22,360 bases of DNA from JAUNBN01 sp036645935. Its GTDB lineage: Bacteria; Bacillota; Clostridia; Oscillospirales; Ruminococcaceae. The notes under the pieces are model-generated. The model did no database searches. It was not told where the DNA came from and saw only the letters and a program-made list of their open reading frames with translations. The stretch lies in NCBI GenBank assembly GCA_036645935.1, contig JAVXNE010000014.1, positions 1-22,360 of the forward strand, in the 5' to 3' direction. Each line of letters begins with the position of its first letter. Positions within the stretch are counted from its first letter, which is position 1. Below, in pieces: positions 1 through 7,370 of the stretch. The position numbers and the translations under genes are program-made.

Positions 1-41
1 GTTTTATCGCTATACCCCCATTCCCTTTTTCCCTCACATGA

Positions 42-85
42 AAAAGCCTCCAATCGCAGCTTCTATTCTGCGACTGGAGGCTTTT
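42..85. terminator. Long two-way intrinsic terminator
   Basis: The sequence forms an 18-base-pair stem (42-59 with 68-85) with one mismatch and an 8-base loop. The arms begin AAAAGCCTCCA and end TGGAGGCTTTT, so both strands read out into a T run. On the minus strand it would end transcription from the peptidoglycan-binding gene at 307-972. The 220 bases between that gene and this hairpin hold no gene I can support. Confidence 0.85.
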
Positions 86-306
86 GTATTCAATATCCGC
101 TTTTTGCGCTGCGGTTCAAATTTCGACAGGGCTTTTCTTTTATCTGCAACAATATCTGTCTTCTTGGAGTTTGTTTTACCGAAGTGGCATCCGTTATCGA
201 AATCCTTCACATGCCATTCACGTTGGACACAGGACAGAAAACGGACGCAGTCCCTCCCCACTCGTAACAGAACGCTCCCACTCTCTTAAAAGTGAAGGCG
301 TGAATG

Positions 307-972
307 TTATGCCGTCGCGCCGAAATTTATTGCCATGTTAAGCAAGCTCTCCCACTCGAGATTTGCGACAATTCCGTCCGATGCGAGACGGCGGTCGTTT
401 TGAAACGCACGAACTGCAGTTTCGGTGCGTTCGCCGTAAATTCCGTCGAGAGTGCCGGCCGAATAACCGAGTAAGCTCAGCGCGTCCTGTGCGAGGACAA
501 CTTGATTGCAAACCGTCCCGCGCCGAAGTATCGGAAATCCAAATGTGAGAAAATAATTGGACGGCTCATATCTTCTGTCCATCTCAAGCGGGCTAAACCT
601 CGAAACCCGCGGTGCGACATAGGAAAAAGCCCCGCTGTTATTTGCTATCTCGTAAAGCTCGTCAAGCTGAGCCGGAGAGAGATTGCTGCCCATCCGGAAC
701 GCTGTGCCCGCGTAGTGCTGCCTTGCGGACTCAAAACTCTGCTGCGACACGCGCACGAACGCGCGATCTACCTTAATCGGCTGGTCAAACTGCTCCCGCA
801 GCAGATTCCACGCCGCCATAGTTTCCGTGTCGCTCCAGCCGAAATCATTGCAACCAAGAAACTCGCCCGCGGTGAGTGTGCCGCCGATGTTGTATGGCAT
901 CGGCTGTCCCGGCTCTCGGATATATCTCTCCATATTGCCGGTTTCATTGTTGTAGATCAGTATGGTAGCCAC
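307..972 (-). CDS. Peptidoglycan-binding protein with degenerate M15-like peptidase domain
   Basis: This 221-residue protein has a C-terminal PG_binding_1 domain at about residues 153-215, visible as LLGYSAGTLDGIYGERTETA followed by VRAFQ and a SDGIV turn. Such domains bind the peptide or glycan of the cell wall. The N-terminal 145 residues resemble the D-Ala-D-Ala carboxypeptidase-like (M15/VanY) fold of clostridial cortex or wall hydrolases, with the landmark QHYAGTAFRMG. In active members a metal-binding Asp follows the His (HxxGxAxD) and a second His lies near the end (VHFD-type). Here those positions read R and E (PLEMDRR), so catalysis looks lost. No signal peptide is visible. The start is GTG at 972, behind AGGGGGT about 8 bases upstream. 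It may be a wall-binding or spore/phage-lysis-derived protein; a purely binding role is inference. Confidence 0.75.
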   Translation of the reverse strand: MATILIYNNETGNMERYIREPGQPMPYNIGGTLTAGEFLGCNDFGWSDTETMAAWNLLREQFDQPIKVDRAFVRVSQQSFESARQHYAGTAFRMGSNLSPAQLDELYEIANNSGAFSYVAPRVSRFSPLEMDRRYEPSNYFLTFGFPILRRGTVCNQVVLAQDALSLLGYSAGTLDGIYGERTETAVRAFQNDRRLASDGIVANLEWESLLNMAINFGATA

Positions 973-1066
973 TGCTCATACCCCCTGTGTTTGTTCATAT
1001 CACAGTATGCGGGGGTGGAGCTCCCGGTTACGAAACTGCACTGCGCCAGGAAAGCTATTCGCTTTA

Positions 1067-1435
1067 TTACCTTTGGGGCACTATTTCAAGCCAATATCCA
1101 TCCGGATCCTCAATAAAATATATCCCCATTTTGGGATTTTCAAAACAGATACAGCCCATCTCCCGATGTTTTGCGCGCGCGGAATCGATATCGTCGGTCA
1201 CAAACGCGAGATGAAGCTCATTGTCGCCCAGATCATAACAGTCTTTCTCCCAGTCGCGCAGCCATGTCAGTTCGAGACGATAATCGGTTATTTCATCGCC
1301 CAAAAAGACAATCACATAGCTGCCGTCCTCGGCGACTTTCCTGCGAACCTCCTTGAGGTTGAGCGCCGCCCCGTAAAAAGCCGTCGAGCGCTCAAGATCC
1401 GCGACGTTGAAGTTGGTGTGCGAAAAAGCAAACAT
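1067..1435 (-). CDS. VOC-family protein, glyoxalase I-like
   Basis: The 122-residue protein is a complete two-module vicinal oxygen chelate (VOC) fold. It has HTNFNVADLERSTAFY at the start, LELTWL in the middle, HLAFVTDDI, and FIEDPDGYWLEI near the end. The predicted metal ligands H6, E55, H75 and E117 match the spacing of bacterial GloA (H5, E56, H74, E122), and the length fits. GloA isomerises the hemithioacetal of methylglyoxal with a thiol to S-lactoyl-thiol in the cytosol. A fosfomycin-type or other VOC activity cannot be excluded. The ATG is preceded by AAAGGAGGGGG, a strong ribosome site. It is transcribed alone on the minus strand, from a promoter overlapped by a perfect inverted repeat at 1461-1492. 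Confidence 0.85.
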   Translation of the reverse strand: MFAFSHTNFNVADLERSTAFYGAALNLKEVRRKVAEDGSYVIVFLGDEITDYRLELTWLRDWEKDCYDLGDNELHLAFVTDDIDSARAKHREMGCICFENPKMGIYFIEDPDGYWLEIVPQR

Positions 1436-1460
1436 AAATGTCCCCCTCCTTTGGTTTTTA

Positions 1461-1492
1461 GTATAGCACAGGCGAAGCGATGTGTGCTATAC
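1461..1492 (-). promoter_or_regulatory. Perfect 10-bp inverted repeat over the VOC gene promoter
   Basis: GTATAGCACA at 1461-1470 is repeated in inverted form as TGTGCTATAC at 1483-1492, with a 12-base spacer. The minus-strand hexamer TATACT (1460-1465) is a good -10 box inside the left arm. It lies just upstream of the ribosome site of the gene at 1067-1435. This is either an operator or a 5' hairpin in the transcript; the sequence alone does not decide. Confidence 0.5.
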
Positions 1493-1514
1493 TGCACTTA
1501 AAATATGGTAATGA

Positions 1515-1544
1515 TTGACATGTCCGGCCCTGCCGATATGTAAT
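1515..1544 (+). promoter_or_regulatory. Probable sigma-A promoter for the membrane protein
   Basis: TTGACA at 1515-1520 is a perfect -35 box. It is followed 18 bases later by TGTAAT (1539-1544), five of six matches to the -10 consensus. The start codon at 1566 lies 21 bases further on, with the ribosome site AGGGGGA between them. Confidence 0.55.
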
Positions 1545-1565
1545 AATATAGGGGGATTTTAGCTG

Positions 1566-3236
1566 ATGAGCAAATTTCGCGAGTATGCACGAGGTTTTGA
1601 AAGGCAAGTGCGTGATTTTTTTAAGGCGCGCCCGAGGTTTTCATATTTCTGCCTTGCAATTGCGGCGTCTCTGGTCCCGCTCGCAATATCGCTGTTTCTG
1701 CATGCCATGCAAAACACCGGAGTCAGCATATTCCACGCAATTCCGCAATACAGCGATGAGCTGTTTTACTATTCGCAGGCGGCCGGGACCGTCAAGTACG
1801 GCGCGCCCTTAGGCTATTTCGGCTATAGCGGCACCCACGCACCCATTGGAACATTCGGTGCGTGGGGGATCGCGACTATTATACCCTATGTACTATACGG
1901 TTTAATTGCCGGATGGACTTACTATTCAATGGCGGGCGCAAATATTCTCTTCTTAACATTGTCCGTCTTCGCTTTTATAATGCTTGCACATCCTGACAAA
2001 AAGACTATCGGCTGGCTGTCCCTCGCAAATTTGACAGCGTTTTTCATCCACTCCTATTTCTACACATCCATGTCCATGCCGCTTCGCTATTCCTGCGCAA
2101 TTGTGCTGGTGGGAATGTTCGCACGGCTCTACCTTTATGAGACAAGAAAATGGTTTCGTTTTATCGCGGTTCCTCTGGCTGTCTTTGTAATTTCTCTCAT
2201 ATATTATCCGTTTCTTGTTTTTATTCCGCCGCTGGTTATGGCGCGCGCCAAAACCAAAAAAGACCTTGCATGCCGCGCTCTCATTTCACTTCCCGTCACA
2301 GCAGTGTGCAGCGCCGCGACGCTGTATATCAACAAGCTTACCTCCGCCCCGTATTTTCTGGAGGGTAATGAGGCAATGGACTTCGTCAAAGAAGCCCTTG
2401 AGTATCCCGGGGCGGCAATTCCCCTCGCGTTTCGCCGATTGATGAACAAAGCTGTATTCATCAATCCATTTAATATGCTTTTCAATAATCCGCCAAACAA
2501 TCCAACACCATTGTCGCCCTTTCGCCTGTTTGCGATATCTCTTTTGTGGATTGCGCTCATTGTGTTGATTTATTTTGTGCTAAAACACAAAGACGGACGT
2601 CACTCAACTGTGTTCTACATGTCTGGTCTGTATTTTCTGGTTTCAATGACTGCCGGGTCTCTTCTCTTGAACTGCCATTCGGATTTTGGAAACTTTCTCC
2701 GTGAAACCAGCATAGCTTACATAGCTGCACTCTATGCCGCAGCACTGTGTCTAGACCGAAAATTCATCAAGATAGTGGCGCTCGTCAGCATCCTCGGAAT
2801 CGTGCCGTTTTGGACCATAGAATATTATCCTTCATTTGGAACCACACGTTATGCGACGGCATCTGACATTGCGTATTACGACCAGCGTGCCGAAACATAT
2901 GCAAACTATATCATCGTTGATCCCGAATCCGATGACCCTTGGGACAACACCGTCGCATTTGACAGATCCAGCAATAGTCTTCCTCCAATACTCTGGATGC
3001 CTACTGGAATCGGTTGCAACCTCAGTGTGTTGGACAAGACGGATGACGGTAAACTGCCCTCCCCTGCAAAATATATTGTCACCTGCGATGGCAGCTGCAA
3101 CGGCGACGGCGAATGCACGCACAAAGAAACGACCGATTATCTGCTCGCGCTCGGGTATAAGCTTCTCTATCGCGATACAGACACGCACAACGCGATCTTT
3201 GAACGTCCCGATTCTCTTGATAAGATAAGCTCATAA
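1566..3236 (+). CDS. Polytopic membrane protein, probable GT-C-type glycosyltransferase
   Basis: This 556-residue protein starts with a basic cytoplasmic segment (about residues 1-25), followed by roughly ten hydrophobic helices up to about residue 425. A soluble C-terminal part of about 125 residues ends at SLDKISS. After the first helix comes QYSDELFYYSQAAG (D64-E65). An acidic pair in the first outer loop is the usual mark of GT-C lipid-linked glycosyltransferases (GT39/ArnT-like), where it acts as catalytic base. The C-terminal domain, with a Cys cluster CDGSCNGDGEC, should lie outside the membrane. The donor would be a polyprenyl-phosphate sugar and the acceptor a wall or surface glycan; both are inference. 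ATG start at 1566, ribosome site GGGGGA. It appears monocistronic, with convergent genes beyond the repeat array. I do not recognise a specific gene name, and a non-enzymatic membrane protein remains possible. Confidence 0.65.
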   Translation: MSKFREYARGFERQVRDFFKARPRFSYFCLAIAASLVPLAISLFLHAMQNTGVSIFHAIPQYSDELFYYSQAAGTVKYGAPLGYFGYSGTHAPIGTFGAWGIATIIPYVLYGLIAGWTYYSMAGANILFLTLSVFAFIMLAHPDKKTIGWLSLANLTAFFIHSYFYTSMSMPLRYSCAIVLVGMFARLYLYETRKWFRFIAVPLAVFVISLIYYPFLVFIPPLVMARAKTKKDLACRALISLPVTAVCSAATLYINKLTSAPYFLEGNEAMDFVKEALEYPGAAIPLAFRRLMNKAVFINPFNMLFNNPPNNPTPLSPFRLFAISLLWIALIVLIYFVLKHKDGRHSTVFYMSGLYFLVSMTAGSLLLNCHSDFGNFLRETSIAYIAALYAAALCLDRKFIKIVALVSILGIVPFWTIEYYPSFGTTRYATASDIAYYDQRAETYANYIIVDPESDDPWDNTVAFDRSSNSLPPILWMPTGIGCNLSVLDKTDDGKLPSPAKYIVTCDGSCNGDGECTHKETTDYLLALGYKLLYRDTDTHNAIFERPDSLDKISS

Positions 3237-3329
3237 TCCGTTTGTCTGCAATGTGCCGCGAAGCATCTTGAAACGCATCAACACAAATCAGTGATGCAAC
3301 CAGTGTCCTCCTACAACTTCCTAACATAT

Positions 3330-3546
3330 CCCTGCCTCAGAGTCCTCTCTGACTCAGGGTCCTCTCTGACTCAGGGTCCTCTCTGACTCAGGGTCCTCTC
3401 TGACTCAGGGTCCTCTCTGACTCAGAGTCCTCTCTGCCTCAGTGCCCTCTCTGCCTCAGTGCCCTCTCTGCCTCAGTGCCCTCTCTGACTCAGAGCCCTC
3501 TCTGACTCAGAGCCCTCTCTGACTCAGAGCCCTCTCTGACTCAGAG
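3330..3546. repeat. 17-bp minisatellite, 12 full copies plus one short copy
   Basis: Twelve uninterrupted 17-base units run from 3343 to 3546; the first reads TCCTCTCTGACTCAGGG. A thirteenth, four bases short, precedes them (3330-3342). Variants come in blocks: four units end GGG, one ends GAG, three carry CTGCCTCAGTG, then four carry CTGACTCAGAG. In nine units the core CTGACTCAG is an odd palindrome (CTGA-C-TCAG); in three the C in place of A breaks it. A 17-base period is not a multiple of three, so this is not coding. It sits between convergent genes and just before their shared terminator. Confidence 0.97.
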
Positions 3547-3568
3547 CCCTACTACAAAACACCAACCC

Positions 3569-3604
3569 AAAAACCCCCGCGTTTTCTCAACGCGGGGGCT
3601 TTTG
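3569..3604. terminator. Two-way intrinsic terminator between convergent genes
   Basis: CCCCCGCGTT (3574-3583) pairs perfectly with AACGCGGGGG (3589-3598) around a 5-base loop. On the minus strand the stem is followed by TTTTT (3573-3569), and on the plus strand by CTTTTG. It ends transcription of the VOC gene at 3644-3967 and can also serve the membrane-protein gene after the repeat array. Confidence 0.92.
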
Positions 3605-3643
3605 TATGTACAGCATGACTTATCCGGAAACAAGCGCTATATC

Positions 3644-3967
3644 TTATTTCTTCGGCTCGTACAGTTCGATGATTGCGCCGTCAAGCTCGACAAACGAGAG
3701 ACGATCGCCATTATCCATTGTCATAGTCGGGACGAGAATCCTGTCGGCCTCTTTTGCATATTTGTCAAGATCGTCGACCTTGTACGCAACGTGCCACTGA
3801 CGATTGAGGATTTCAGGGAAACCTGTGCCCTCTTCAAACTTGAGATATTCGATTTTGTAATCATAATCGTCGGTGTTGCTGCACCAAAACTTGGCGCCCT
3901 CCACATAGGTCATTCCGGGCTTTTTGTTCAGAACCGGGATTCCGATATGCATATACTCTGCTGACAT
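3644..3967 (-). CDS. Small VOC-family protein of the dhaKL-lsrF cluster
   Basis: The protein has 107 residues with a VOC (glyoxalase/dioxygenase superfamily) pattern: HIGIPV near the N-terminus, then KIEYLKFEEG, WHVAYKVDDLDKY, and SFVELDGAIIELYEP at the end. H7, E40 or a neighbour, H59 and E101 are candidate metal ligands. Members of this superfamily isomerise, epimerise or cleave small oxygenated substrates. Here it is the last gene of a minus-strand set with lsrF, dhaK and dhaL, so a job in isomerising the same hydroxyketone is a reasonable inference. It could fill the place of LsrG, which is a different fold. ATG start behind AAAGGAG. A strong terminator follows at 3569-3604. Activity is not known. 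Confidence 0.8.
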   Translation of the reverse strand: MSAEYMHIGIPVLNKKPGMTYVEGAKFWCSNTDDYDYKIEYLKFEEGTGFPEILNRQWHVAYKVDDLDKYAKEADRILVPTMTMDNGDRLSFVELDGAIIELYEPKK

Positions 3968-4024
3968 TGTTGTTGCTCCTTTCGCAATATATCTTATATC
4001 GAGCTTACAATCAGCTGATATAGA

Positions 4025-4579
4025 TTACGCTTTTGTGACGGCTTTCTCATAGACTCCGCGCAGCACTATCGTCAGCCAGCCCCAGACGAGACCAAACAGG
4101 CAATAGAACATCTCGACGGCGAAGTATGCCCAGAAGTTTCCGGTAAACGGTGCTGCGGCGTTCGGAGCTATGTATCCCATAATTCCAAAGTAAGCACCCG
4201 CTCCTACGAACAACGCGGGAACATAAGACAGAAACTCAACGCGCTCGCAGCAGATGCAGGGAATGACTACGAGCAGAACCGCTACGGGAAGACCCCAGAA
4301 GCCGAGACCGGAAAACAGTCCTCCGCCGAGTGTCATTATGGCAATCGAGGCGAGAATGCCGATGGCATACATCACGAAGCCCTTGACACCGCCCTTTATA
4401 TTGCAGCCGCCGAGGAAATAAACCGCCCACGACTGAAACGCTATCCACGAACCGCCGCCAGCAAGCAGCGAGCCAATTATCGTGTTACCCGCGAGGAACT
4501 GGTCAATCGCCTGCATGATCATTGCGAGCACCGCTATGATGATCGGGCCGCCAATGTACTTTCCGAATTTCATTTTCAT
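4025..4579 (-). CDS. DUF1097-family inner-membrane protein (YcdZ-like)
   Basis: This very hydrophobic protein (184 residues from the chosen start) has about five to six membrane helices, and begins MKMKFGKYIGGPIIIAVLA. Residue pattern and length match the DUF1097 family, to which E. coli YcdZ belongs; its function is unknown. I chose the ATG at 4579 because AGGGGA lies 6-7 bases upstream. The open frame extends 12 codons further to a TTG without a ribosome site. It lies between lsrF and the small VOC gene, 195 bases after lsrF, behind its own 17-bp inverted repeat. It is the only membrane protein in the cluster, so a role in uptake or export of the pathway's substrate is possible. That is inference, and the family is not an established transporter. 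Confidence 0.75.
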   Translation of the reverse strand: MKMKFGKYIGGPIIIAVLAMIMQAIDQFLAGNTIIGSLLAGGGSWIAFQSWAVYFLGGCNIKGGVKGFVMYAIGILASIAIMTLGGGLFSGLGFWGLPVAVLLVVIPCICCERVEFLSYVPALFVGAGAYFGIMGYIAPNAAAPFTGNFWAYFAVEMFYCLFGLVWGWLTIVLRGVYEKAVTKA

Positions 4580-4603
4580 AATTGTGTCCCCTATCATTAA
4601 TTT

Positions 4604-4620
4604 AATATTTGCCAAATATT
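4604..4620 (-). promoter_or_regulatory. Perfect 7-3-7 inverted repeat upstream of the DUF1097 gene
   Basis: AATATTTGCCAAATATT is a perfect palindrome with a 3-base centre, ending 25 bases upstream of the DUF1097 start codon on the minus strand. It differs from the TTAACAT element at the cluster's other promoters. It could be an operator for another regulator, or an AT-rich chance palindrome. Confidence 0.35.
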
Positions 4621-4707
4621 TCAGTTAATTTTTGACAGGAGCGCATGTTGACATACCTCATAAAAAACCTGTATAGTGTATGTGGAATGCCAACGCGTTC
4701 CCGAGAC

Positions 4708-4753
4708 AGGACGTTTCGCCGTGAATTTTTGAGAATGAGCGGCGTTACGTCCT
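4708..4753. other. Two-step hairpin after lsrF
   Basis: AGGACGT and ACGTCCT form an outer stem, then a symmetric 2-by-2 internal loop, then CGCCG with CGGCG, closing on an 18-19-base loop. It lies 20 bases beyond the lsrF stop on the minus strand. The minus strand lacks a T run after it, so it is more likely an mRNA 3'-end stabiliser or processing element than a classical terminator. On the plus strand TTTT follows. Confidence 0.4.
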
Positions 4754-4774
4754 TTTCGTATTCCTATTTTAAAC

Positions 4775-5653
4775 CTATTTCGCCAACTCAAGGAAGTATT
4801 CGTACGCTTCCTTGTCGGTGAATTTTTCGTGAACAACCTTTCCTATTGCACGGCACATCGCAACGGGGTGCGTGCTCTGGAAAATATTGCGTCCCATGTC
4901 AACGCCGCGCGCACCTTCGCTTATCGCGCGGTAGGCCATTGTGAGCGCCTCGTCCTCGGGCAGTTTTTTGCCGCCGGCAATGACGATCGGCACCGGACAC
5001 GCTGCAACGACCTTTTCAAAATCGTCGCAGTAATATGTCTTCACCGCACTCGCGCCGAGCTCCGCGAGAATACGTGTCGCAAGGGTGAAGAATTTCGGAG
5101 TGCGCTCCATCTGCTTGCCGACTGCGGTCACTCCGAGCACCGGAATTCCGAATGCGGTCGCGTCGTCTATTGTGCGGCAGAGCGTCTCGAGCGAATCTCT
5201 CTCGCCCTCGCCGCCCACAAAGCACTGCACTGCAAGCGCCGAAGCGTTCATACGAACGGCATCCTCAAGATCGAGAGCAAGTCCGCTGCCGACGCTCATC
5301 TCCTCGAATAACACAGAGGTGTCGTGCGTCGAGCGAATGCAAATCGGTTTGCTGATTGTCGGCGAGATACAGGTGCGAAACGCTCCGCGAGTTGCCATAA
5401 GCACATCGACATACTCCGCCAGCGGAGGTATGACAACATCAATGCGCTCAAGGCCTGCAGTCGCTCCCATAATATAGCCGTGATCGAACGCCAACATGAC
5501 GGTATTGCCGGTCTCGGGGCGGAACATACGCGAAAGCCTGTTCTTAAAGCCCCAATCGGTATTGTTCAGGCCCTTTGCGAAAAAGCCTTCGGTAGACGCT
5601 GGAATATCAAGATGATAATCCTTTGCAACTTTGTTCCCATCGGCATCAGCCAT
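4775..5653 (-). CDS. lsrF: LsrF-like class I aldolase/thiolase
   Basis: The 292-residue protein follows E. coli LsrF closely along its length: DWGFKNRLSRMF, GNTVMLAFDHGY, GLERIDVVIPPL, VKTYYCDDFEKVV, CPVPIVIAGGKKLPEDEAL and GVDMGRNIFQS. It is a (beta/alpha)8 barrel of the DeoC/LacD/FbaB class I aldolase group. K205 in VKTYY is the expected Schiff-base lysine. In the AI-2 pathway LsrF transfers an acetyl group from 3-hydroxy-2,4-pentanedione-5-phosphate to CoA, giving acetyl-CoA and dihydroxyacetone phosphate. Its partner genes here are dhaK and dhaL instead of lsrK and lsrG, so the substrate may differ. ATG start behind GGGAGG; only 19 bases separate it from dhaK upstream, which implies one operon. 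The assignment to the LsrF family is firm; the exact reaction is not. Confidence 0.9.
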   Translation of the reverse strand: MADADGNKVAKDYHLDIPASTEGFFAKGLNNTDWGFKNRLSRMFRPETGNTVMLAFDHGYIMGATAGLERIDVVIPPLAEYVDVLMATRGAFRTCISPTISKPICIRSTHDTSVLFEEMSVGSGLALDLEDAVRMNASALAVQCFVGGEGERDSLETLCRTIDDATAFGIPVLGVTAVGKQMERTPKFFTLATRILAELGASAVKTYYCDDFEKVVAACPVPIVIAGGKKLPEDEALTMAYRAISEGARGVDMGRNIFQSTHPVAMCRAIGKVVHEKFTDKEAYEYFLELAK

Positions 5654-5672
5654 TGGATTTTCCCTCCCTGAA

Positions 5673-6671
5673 TTACTTACTGAAACCTATTGTGCGAGCA
5701 GGTGTGTTCCACAGAGCGTCATAGGAATCGTCCCACTTCGCGATGTTGAGCTGGAATCCGGCCTGCTCCTGAACTGTGAGGATCTCTCCGACCATATTCG
5801 CCTTGACGGTTATGCCGAGTCCTTCGAGATAAGAAACACAGTCCTTATAGAGGATGTACATTTCCATAAGCGTTGTCGCGCCGGAGCCGTTGATCATCAC
5901 GAACGCCTTGTCGCCCTTAACGAGCGGAATGTCTTTGACGAGCGCGTTGGCTATGATGGCGATTGTGTCCTTTGCGGATTTCATCGGCTGACGTCCGCCG
6001 CCGCCCTCACCGTGCTGGCCCATTCCGATTTCCATGTCCACATCACCCAGATCGCCGAACTCGGCGCCTGTCTGCGGGTGAGTCGCGCAACGCGCGGCAA
6101 CAGCTATTGTCGCCATGCCGTCTGCATACTTCTGAGCGAGGTCAGCGACTTCGTCCAGCGATTTGCCCTGCTTTGCAAGCGCGGCGCACAGGTGATAAAG
6201 AGGAACTGCGCCCGCGAGGCCGCGGCGATCGTCGCTGTTTGAGCGAGGAGCATTAGAGATATCATCCTGTGTGACGACCTTGCGAACTTTGAGGCCTTCC
6301 TTCTCGACCATTTTCATGGTCATGTTGCCGGTGAGCATATCGCCCGCATGGTTGAGGACGAGAAGCAGAACACCGTGGCCCTTGTCGGCCATCTTGATAG
6401 CTTCAAGCGTGGTCTGGGGATTCGGAGCGGCGAAGACGTCGCCAACGACCGAGATGTCGAGCATTCCGTCGCCGACAAAGCCGGACAGCGCAGGCTCATG
6501 GCCCGATCCGCCGATAGTGACGATGGTCACGCGGTTGGCCGACGCGAGAGCTTTGCTGACAACGATGTTATTGGGTTTGAGCTCGATGATGTCGGAATTA
6601 GCGAGCGCCATGCCCTCAAGTGTATCGGCTGTCAAATTGTCCGGATTGTCAAGAAATTTTTTCATTACCAT
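5673..6671 (-). CDS. dhaK: Dihydroxyacetone kinase-type subunit K
   Basis: The 332-residue protein has the DhaK pattern. TIGGSGHEPALSGFVGDGM contains H58, equivalent to E. coli His56. GDMLTG has D111, the D109 equivalent. DMEIGMGQHGEGG carries H220, the histidine that binds the ketone substrate as a hemiaminal. DhaK holds an open-chain hydroxyketone for phosphorylation by DhaL in the cytosol. The loop after the substrate His reads HGEGGGG instead of the usual HGEPG, which may alter specificity. The ATG at 6671 follows GGAGG at 10 bases; a second ATG two codons on is also possible. The gene lies 27 bases after dhaL and 19 before lsrF. No dhaM is present in the window, so ATP or an unlinked PTS protein must be the donor. 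The substrate may be a tetrulose or an AI-2-like ketone and not dihydroxyacetone. Confidence 0.9.
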   Translation of the reverse strand: MVMKKFLDNPDNLTADTLEGMALANSDIIELKPNNIVVSKALASANRVTIVTIGGSGHEPALSGFVGDGMLDISVVGDVFAAPNPQTTLEAIKMADKGHGVLLLVLNHAGDMLTGNMTMKMVEKEGLKVRKVVTQDDISNAPRSNSDDRRGLAGAVPLYHLCAALAKQGKSLDEVADLAQKYADGMATIAVAARCATHPQTGAEFGDLGDVDMEIGMGQHGEGGGGRQPMKSAKDTIAIIANALVKDIPLVKGDKAFVMINGSGATTLMEMYILYKDCVSYLEGLGITVKANMVGEILTVQEQAGFQLNIAKWDDSYDALWNTPARTIGFSK

Positions 6672-6698
6672 AGTGATTCTGCCTCCTGTTGTTTTCTG

Positions 6699-7337
6699 TT
6701 ATTTATTAAATACATCCTTGCAGCCGTCAGAGAGACCTACAAAGAAATATTTCATCGACATCGCTCCTGCGTCGGGAGTTCCGAGCGTCTGTTCCTTATA
6801 ACTGCGCGCCCGTCCAAACTTTGCGACGTAGTTTTTGCTGTCCTCCGCGCCCTTTTCAGCCGCGCTTGCGCCCGCCTGCATCATCTCGGGAATTGTGCCG
6901 TCGGTGCCGCATATCGCCTCAATCGCGGGGGCGAGCGCGTCCATCATCGTCTTGTCGCCAACATTGGCTTTAGACAGCGAATAGAGCTCCTCATATCCTT
7001 TTTTGAAAGCGGCTTTAAGTTGAGCTGCGTCCATTGTCGCCGAGTCGGGAGCGCCCTGCGCCAACCCGTCAACGAGTGTGTTCCAAAGCGGAACAGCCGA
7101 TCCTCCGTTAAGCACCATAATCGCCGACGCGACGTCATCAAGAAGCGATTTAATTGTGGCTTCCGGGGCACTATCCGCGACAGCTTTCTTCATAGCATTC
7201 GCTATCTTGGTCATTGTAAGTCCGTGGTCGGCGTCGCCAAACTTCGCGTCGATAGCTGTCAGCTCATCGGCCGATCCGATCACTTTGTCCGCACCGGCAG
7301 TTATCATCATCCCGAATTGCACTTTCGTTAGCTCCAT
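6699..7337 (-). CDS. dhaL: Dihydroxyacetone kinase-type subunit L
   Basis: This 212-residue protein is a full-length DhaL, the nucleotide-binding half of DHA-type kinases. The Mg-ADP site reads AIDAKFGDADHGLTM, with D30, D35 and D37 at the same positions as in E. coli DhaL. GDKTMMDALAPA and FGRARSYKEQTLGTPDAGA complete the family pattern. The nucleotide loop is unusual: NGGSAVPLWNTL where the family normally has GG(A/T)SGxLYG, so one glycine is lost and a Trp replaces the Tyr. Without DhaM, the pair probably works either directly with ATP or with an unlinked phosphotransferase. ATG start behind GGAGG. It is the first gene of the dhaL-dhaK-lsrF unit, behind a promoter region with two TTAACAT elements. 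Confidence 0.9.
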   Translation of the reverse strand: MELTKVQFGMMITAGADKVIGSADELTAIDAKFGDADHGLTMTKIANAMKKAVADSAPEATIKSLLDDVASAIMVLNGGSAVPLWNTLVDGLAQGAPDSATMDAAQLKAAFKKGYEELYSLSKANVGDKTMMDALAPAIEAICGTDGTIPEMMQAGASAAEKGAEDSKNYVAKFGRARSYKEQTLGTPDAGAMSMKYFFVGLSDGCKDVFNK

Positions 7338-7370
7338 CTCTTTGTCCTCCGCTTGTAAAATTAGAATTTG

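Noticed and set aside
34..261. 75-codon minus-strand open frame with a GTG behind GGGGAGG
   Set aside because: Its last 20 codons run through the arms of a strong terminator hairpin, and the peptide resembles no family I know. The region is more likely the 3' tail of the upstream transcript.
3330..3546. CRISPR array
   Set aside because: The units are contiguous 17-mers with no unique spacers and there are no cas genes nearby.
4775..7337. dhaM or another phosphotransferase gene within the kinase cluster
   Set aside because: I looked for a DhaM/EIIA-type frame around dhaK and dhaL. All remaining open frames there are shadows of the called genes.
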